Position numbers and translations under genes: made by a program. From Spirosoma panaciterrae DSM 21099 (GTDB lineage Bacteria; Bacteroidota; Bacteroidia; Cytophagales; Spirosomataceae), in the NCBI RefSeq assembly GCF_000374025.1, contig NZ_KB893217.1:1-64000 (forward strand): 64,000 bases of DNA, in the 5' to 3' direction. Shown here one piece after another: positions 60,037-64,000 of the stretch. The stretch's first letter is position 1; each line of letters starts with the position of its first letter. Below the pieces are notes generated by a model. That model worked only from the letters and a program-made list of their open reading frames with translations, had not been told where the DNA came from and ran no database searches.

Positions 60037-61368
60037 ATGGCTATCTTAAGTAAAGAAGAAGCAAAGAAAATAATCGACAAAGTCCTCTCGTATTCGAAAG
60101 CCGACGAGATGAGCGTCAACCTGTCGGGCGGACGGACGGGAAATATCCGGTATGCCCGCAACTCGGTATCGACCAGTGGCGAAGGCACGAATCTATCACT
60201 GGGAGTCACGGCAGTATTTGGCAAGAAAAGCGGTACAGCTACCGTCAACGAGTTTGATGATGCTTCCCTGGAAAAAACCGTTCGGCGGGCCGAAGAGATT
60301 GCCCGACTAGCGCCTGAAAACCCGGAGTACATGCCCGTTCTCGGTCCACAGACGTATTTATCGACCGATCCGTATTCAGAAAATACGGCCAAGATGGACC
60401 CAGCCTACCGCGCGCAGGCTACCTTCGATAGTCTGGATCCCTGCCGCAAAAAGAATCTGGTAGCGGCCGGATATATGGAAGATTCGACCCGTTTCAACGC
60501 CATTGGCAACAGCAAAGGTTTATCGGCTTACAACCGCGAAACATCTGTCGAATTCTCCATCACCGTTCGTACAGCCGACGGCTTAGGTTCGGGCTATGCT
60601 ACTCAGGACGTGACGGATGTATCGAAACTGAGCACGAAAAACATGACCGAAATTGCCATGCAAAAAGCCATGGCATCGACCAATGCCCGTGCACTGGAAC
60701 CCGGCAAGTACACCGTGATTCTGGAACCAGCTGCGCTAGTTTCTAATGTTGATGCATCGCTCATGGTGGCGCTGGTTCGGTCGATGGATGCCCGGAATGC
60801 CGACGAAGGGCGTTCGTTCCTGAGCAAGAAAGGGGGCGGTACTCGGCTGGGTGAAAAACTGTTCGACGAACGCGTAACCATCTACTCCGATCCAACCAAC
60901 CTCGAAGTACCAACCAGTGCGTTTAGTGGCGATGGCCGACCGCAGGAAAAAGTAACCTGGATTGAAAAGGGTGTTGTCAAAAATATGCCTTATTCCCGCT
61001 ACTGGGCCGAAAAGAAAGGTGTTCATGCGACCCCTCCTGGCGGCAACTTCATCATGGAAGGCGGCACCCAATCGCTGGCCGATATGATTAAAAGTACGGA
61101 GAAGGGTATCCTCGTCACCCGGCTCTGGTACATCCGTCCGGTCGACCCACAAACGCTGCTTTATACGGGCCTTACCCGCGATGGGACGTTCTACATCGAA
61201 AATGGGCAGATCAAATTCCCGGTCAAAAACTTCCGGTTCAACGAAAGTCCGGTTATTATGCTCAACAACCTCGAGGCCATGGGCAAGCCCGTCCGTATTG
61301 GTGGCAACCTGGTTCCACCCCTCAAAATCAGAGACTTTACCTTTACAAGCTTGTCAGATGCAGTATAA
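60037..61368 (+). CDS. TldD/PmbA family protease, PmbA-like, copy 1
   Basis: A 443-residue PmbA-like partner without a signal peptide. It begins MAILSKEEAKKIIDKVLSYSKADEMSVNLSGGRTGNIRYARNSVSTSGEGTNLSLGV, the typical N-terminal fold, and contains PGKYTVILEPAALVSNVDASLMVALVRSMDARN and the C-terminal TRLWYIRPVDPQTLLYTGLTRDGTFYIENGQI, which match the family. The zinc motif is absent, as expected for PmbA; the paired subunit forms the active TldD/PmbA heterodimer. It lies 14 nt after a palindrome. Its stop is followed within 6 nt by the left inverted repeat of the GxxExxY unit. Confidence 0.92.
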   Translation: MAILSKEEAKKIIDKVLSYSKADEMSVNLSGGRTGNIRYARNSVSTSGEGTNLSLGVTAVFGKKSGTATVNEFDDASLEKTVRRAEEIARLAPENPEYMPVLGPQTYLSTDPYSENTAKMDPAYRAQATFDSLDPCRKKNLVAAGYMEDSTRFNAIGNSKGLSAYNRETSVEFSITVRTADGLGSGYATQDVTDVSKLSTKNMTEIAMQKAMASTNARALEPGKYTVILEPAALVSNVDASLMVALVRSMDARNADEGRSFLSKKGGGTRLGEKLFDERVTIYSDPTNLEVPTSAFSGDGRPQEKVTWIEKGVVKNMPYSRYWAEKKGVHATPPGGNFIMEGGTQSLADMIKSTEKGILVTRLWYIRPVDPQTLLYTGLTRDGTFYIENGQIKFPVKNFRFNESPVIMLNNLEAMGKPVRIGGNLVPPLKIRDFTFTSLSDAV

Positions 61369-61374
61369 CTAATT

Positions 61375-61822
61375 ATTACACAGAGATGCACGGAGAACCT
61401 CAGAGATCCACAGAGTACAATTTATCAACAATAGTTATTGGTAAAGCCATTGAGGTGCATCGGGCATTAGGGCCAGGTTTATTGGAATCGGCATATTAAG
61501 AGTGTTTATTCTATGAGTTAACCCAGGCCGGTCTTTATGTTGAACGGGAGAAGCCGCTACCAATTGTTTATAAAGAAGTTCGTTTAGAACATGGCTATCG
61601 GCTTGATTTATTGGTTGAGGGAGAATTAGTTATTGAGTTAAAAACGGTAGAAGCCATAACTGACGTTCATTCCGCTCAGGTTCTGACTTATCTACGTCTC
61701 GGAAACTTTCCACTCGGCCTATTGATCAACTTTCACGTCAAGATGTTACGCGATGGCATCAAACGTTTCTCTAATTTTTCGCTCCGTGAATCTTTGTGAT
61801 ACTCTGTGTATCTCTGTGTAAT
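61375..61822. mobile_element. Inverted-repeat unit carrying a GxxExxY gene
   Basis: Imperfect terminal inverted repeats of 21 bp, 61375-61395 and 61802-61822, match at 19 positions (core ATTACACAGAGAT). They enclose the GxxExxY pseudogene in a unit of about 448 bp, which lies between PmbA-like copy 1 and TldD-like copy 2 and ends 12 nt before the ATG. No target-site duplication is visible. A second CACAGAG-type element without a gene lies at 22151-22219. Movement is inference. Confidence 0.55.
61386..61799 (+). pseudogene. GxxExxY nuclease-like gene with internal stop
   Basis: From ATG 61386 the frame codes 37 residues ending IGKAIEVHRALGPGLLESAY, then TAA at 61497-61499, and continues in the same frame as ECLFYELTQAGLYVEREKPL, YRLDLLVEGELVIELKTVEA and LLINFHVKMLRDGIKRFSNF to TGA at 61797-61799. 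In the GxxExxY family the word is LLESAYEECL, so TAA probably replaces GAA by a single change. The PD-(D/E)XK core (LDLLV...ELK) is otherwise intact, which indicates a recent loss. Function of the family is unknown; a nuclease fold is established. Confidence 0.88.
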
Positions 61823-61834
61823 AGCCTGAAAAAT

Positions 61835-63475
61835 ATGAACCGCCGAGATTTTAACCAACTTTTAGGCATGGGAGCCGCCGGAATGGTGATGTCCAATTTG
61901 CCTGCTTTTTCCCGTTCTGTACCGGCTGAAGCCCTGCTTGAACCGGGCATGGATGTGTCTAAAAAGAAACGCCTGGCCGATGCCGCGCTGAATGCGGCCA
62001 AAGCTAAAGGCGCTACCTATGCCGATGTGCGCATTGGCCGCTACCTGAACCAGTTTGTGCTCACCCGCGAAAATAAGGTGCAGGGTATCATCAACGCCGA
62101 ATCGTACGGTGTCGGGGTACGCGTCATTGCCAACGGCTGCTGGGGATTTGCCTCTGTGGGTGACGCCCGCGACGAATCGGTTGTGGCAAAAGCCGCCGAG
62201 ACTGCCGTCAACATCGCCAAAGCCAACGCCCGGCTCCTTACCGAACCTGTCCAACTGGCTCCGCAAAAAGGCTTTGGGGAAGTAAGCTGGAAAGCCCCCA
62301 TCAAACGCAATGCGTTCGAAGTGCCCGTTAAGGAAAAGGTCGATTTACTGCTGGCGGCCAACGCAGCGGCTATGCAGAACGGCGCCAACTTCGTCAACAA
62401 TGTTCTGTTTCAGATCAACGAGCAGAAGTATTTTGCTTCGACCGATGGCACTTATGCCGATCAGGATATTCACCGTATTGGGCCAAACTTCACCGTTACG
62501 GCTGTCGATCCTGCGAATGGACGCTTCTCAACGCGTAACTCCCTAAGTGCGCCTATGGGTATGGGGTATGACTACCTGCAAACCAATCCGGCCGATAAAG
62601 TTACGGGCGTTACAACCCGCTATAACAAAGGTTACGACATGATGGAGGATATTGTCGCAGCCGCCAAGCAGGCCAAAGAGAAGGTATCGGCCAAGTCGGT
62701 CGAAGCCGGTAAATACGATCTGATTCTCGATCCGTCGCACATGTGGCTGACCATTCACGAATCGGTGGGTCACCCCCTCGAACTCGACCGTGTGCTCGGT
62801 TACGAAGCCAACTATGCGGGTACGTCGTTTGCGACTCTCGACAAATGGCAGACCAAGAACTTCAACTACGGCAGTAAAGAGGTTAACTTCTTTGCCGATA
62901 AAATCCAGCCGGGTTCGTTAGGTGCCGTGGGCTGGGACGATGAAGGGGTAAAAACCAAGAAATGGGATCTGGTAAAAGACGGTATTCTGGTCAATTATCA
63001 GGCCATTCGCGATCAGGTGCATATCATTGGCGAGAAAGAATCGCAGGGTTGCTGCTATGCCGACAACTGGAGTTCAGTGCAGTTCCAACGGATGGCCAAC
63101 GTATCGCTGGCACCGGGCAAAACGCCACTGACCGTCGATCAGATGATCAAGGATGTCAAGAAAGGTATCTACATCATCGGTGATGGTTCCTTCTCAATTG
63201 ACCAGCAACGCTACAATTTCCAGTTTGGCGGGCAGTTGTTTTACGAAGTGAAAGATGGCCAGATTGTGGGTATGCTGAAAGACGTTGCTTATCAGGCCAA
63301 TACTCGCGAATTCTGGAACTCCTGCGTAGCCGTTTGTGATGAACGCGACTACCGCCTTGGCGGTGCCTTCAATGACGGTAAAGGCCAGCCACCGCAATCA
63401 AGCGCGGTTTCACACGGCAGTTCCACCGCCCGTTTCAACGGCGTCAACGTGATCAATACGGCAAGAAAAATTTAA
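61835..63475 (+). CDS. TldD/PmbA family protease, TldD-like, copy 2
   Basis: A 546-residue TldD-like protease and a paralogue of the gene at 58.3 kb. The N-terminus MNRRDFNQLLGMGAAGMVMSN carries twin arginines and a hydrophobic stretch, a possible Tat signal. The zinc site HESVGHP (His308, Glu309, His312) and QGCCYADNWSSVQFQRMANVSLAPG are conserved. The C-terminal FNGVNVINTARKI matches copy 1. The ATG at 61835 is preferred to an upstream in-frame ATG inside the inverted repeat. The divergence from copy 1 is moderate, so the pairs are old enough to have specialised. Confidence 0.93.
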   Translation: MNRRDFNQLLGMGAAGMVMSNLPAFSRSVPAEALLEPGMDVSKKKRLADAALNAAKAKGATYADVRIGRYLNQFVLTRENKVQGIINAESYGVGVRVIANGCWGFASVGDARDESVVAKAAETAVNIAKANARLLTEPVQLAPQKGFGEVSWKAPIKRNAFEVPVKEKVDLLLAANAAAMQNGANFVNNVLFQINEQKYFASTDGTYADQDIHRIGPNFTVTAVDPANGRFSTRNSLSAPMGMGYDYLQTNPADKVTGVTTRYNKGYDMMEDIVAAAKQAKEKVSAKSVEAGKYDLILDPSHMWLTIHESVGHPLELDRVLGYEANYAGTSFATLDKWQTKNFNYGSKEVNFFADKIQPGSLGAVGWDDEGVKTKKWDLVKDGILVNYQAIRDQVHIIGEKESQGCCYADNWSSVQFQRMANVSLAPGKTPLTVDQMIKDVKKGIYIIGDGSFSIDQQRYNFQFGGQLFYEVKDGQIVGMLKDVAYQANTREFWNSCVAVCDERDYRLGGAFNDGKGQPPQSSAVSHGSSTARFNGVNVINTARKI

Positions 63476-63480
63476 AAATC

Positions 63481-63564
63481 AGGAGTTAGGAGCGAGTAGT
63501 GAGAAGGGCTGGCGAAAGCCCAAAAGTATGCGTCAGCCCTTCTCACTACTCACTCCTAATTCCT
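63481..63564 (+). repeat. Intercistronic palindrome, GGAGCGAG family (TldD-PmbA copy 2)
   Basis: Arms 63481-63514 and 63531-63564 pair at 31 of 34 positions; the left arm starts AGGAGTTAGGAGCGAGTAGT. It starts 5 nt after the TldD stop and ends 10 nt before the next PmbA-like ATG. The outer arm matches the copy 1 element, but the inner arm differs on both sides in a compensating way. Confidence 0.9.
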
Positions 63565-63574
63565 ACCTACCGAT

Positions 63575-64000
63575 ATGGCTATCTTAAGCAAAGACGAAGC
63601 AAAAAAAATAATCGACAAAGTCCTGTCGTATTCGAAGGCCGACGAAATGAGCGTTGGTCTGAATGGAAGCCGGACGGGCAACATTCGGTACGCTCGTAAC
63701 TCGGTATCGACCAGTGGCGAATCCGACAATCTAGGGCTATCGGTAACGGCCGTTTTCGGAAAACGGTCGGGTACGGCAACCATCAACGAGTTTGATGATG
63801 CCTCCCTGGAGAAAACCGTTCGTCGGGCGGAAGAGATCGCTCGGCTGGCTCCCGAAAATCCAGAATACATGCCCATGCTTGGGCCACAAACGTATCTGGA
63901 AACAGCTACCTACGCCGAAAGCACTGCCAAAATCAACCCTGAATTCCGGGCGCAGGCCGCTTTCGACAGCATCGATCCCTGCAAGAAAAAGAACCTGACG
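63575..64000 (+). CDS. TldD/PmbA family protease, PmbA-like, copy 2 (cut by window end)
   Basis: The first 142 codons of a second PmbA-like gene, open to the window edge. It begins MAILSKDEAKKIIDKVLSYS, nearly identical to copy 1 in this part, and continues KADEMSVGLNGSRTGNIRYARNSVSTSGESDNLGLS and FDDASLEKTVRRAEEIARLAPENPEYMPMLGPQTYL. The 3' end is not visible. The close match of the first 20 residues to copy 1 against more divergence later suggests either strong constraint or local sequence exchange between copies. Confidence 0.92.
   Translation, partial: MAILSKDEAKKIIDKVLSYSKADEMSVGLNGSRTGNIRYARNSVSTSGESDNLGLSVTAVFGKRSGTATINEFDDASLEKTVRRAEEIARLAPENPEYMPMLGPQTYLETATYAESTAKINPEFRAQAAFDSIDPCKKKNLT

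Overview
This 64 kb window looks like chromosome from a member of the Bacteroidota, most likely Cytophagales and Spirosoma-like. Direct evidence is a SusC/SusD pair, a gliding-motility GldC, Bacteroidota-type promoter motifs (TAnnTTTG, several with a -33 TTG/TTTG), a Bacteroidota-type T6SS tube protein (TssD), the long two-domain-insert form of IspG and many Bacteroidota DUF families. Base composition is close to balanced, except for AT-richer accessory genes at 0.2-1.0 kb, 39.7-41.6 kb and 49.2-50.7 kb. The genus is inference. No rRNA, tRNA or CRISPR array was seen.

Layout. 0-1 kb: edge of an IS5-type transposase and an AT-rich orphan gene. 1.2-6.3 kb: GMC oxidoreductase convergent with clpC, then a WbqC-like gene. 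6.4-8.3 kb: tandem LpxL/HtrB-type acyltransferases. 9.1-12.4 kb: ispG, a small membrane protein, MmcQ/YjbR and a TPR protein. 12.5-20.8 kb: an outer-membrane barrel receptor, then susC, susD and a DUF4397 lipoprotein. 20.9-32.6 kb: mostly housekeeping (thioredoxin-like protein, gldC, ArsC/Spx-like protein, truncated globin, DUF4197, cinA, 2-oxoacid dehydrogenase E2, deoxyribonucleotidase, desaturase, DUF4159, rsmE, mtaB, DUF1304). 32.9-37.3 kb: amt with a porin, ferredoxin and acyl-CoA reductase. 37.4-45.1 kb: an esterase, then a minus-strand accessory run ending in an orphan TssD with a DUF2235-like lipase (candidate T6SS cargo), plus envelope lipoproteins and barrels. 45.4-50.7 kb: two histidine kinases around one LuxR-type response regulator, with two unrecognised genes feeding into the second kinase. 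50.8-57.8 kb: GH16 glucanase, two esterases, DinB, an ATP-grasp protein, membrane and lipoproteins, and a RelE/ParE-type toxin-antitoxin pair. 58.3-64 kb: two tandem TldD-PmbA protease-like pairs separated by a broken GxxExxY gene in inverted repeats.

The most striking unexplained signal is a set of intergenic palindromes, many with arms built from short direct repeats, often 7 nt (GAGCGAG/TAGTGAG, ATGATGT) and sometimes CACAGAG- or GCAAAG-type words. Several fill almost the whole gap between one gene's stop codon and the next gene's start codon, ending about 10-15 nt before the ATG. In two cases one arm carries exactly one more 7-nt unit than the other. In the two TldD-PmbA pairs the inner arm sequences differ but complementarity is kept. 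One palindrome includes the last codons of the E2 gene. One CACAGAG-type inverted repeat encloses the GxxExxY gene, and a gene-less element with the same word lies 39 kb away. Together these suggest an undescribed or poorly described family of structured intercistronic elements.

Broken genes found: a relic of a FAD-dependent (DAO-family) oxidoreductase near 22.7-22.9 kb, the GxxExxY gene with one internal TAA, and a small frameshifted reading frame at 57.8-58.0 kb.
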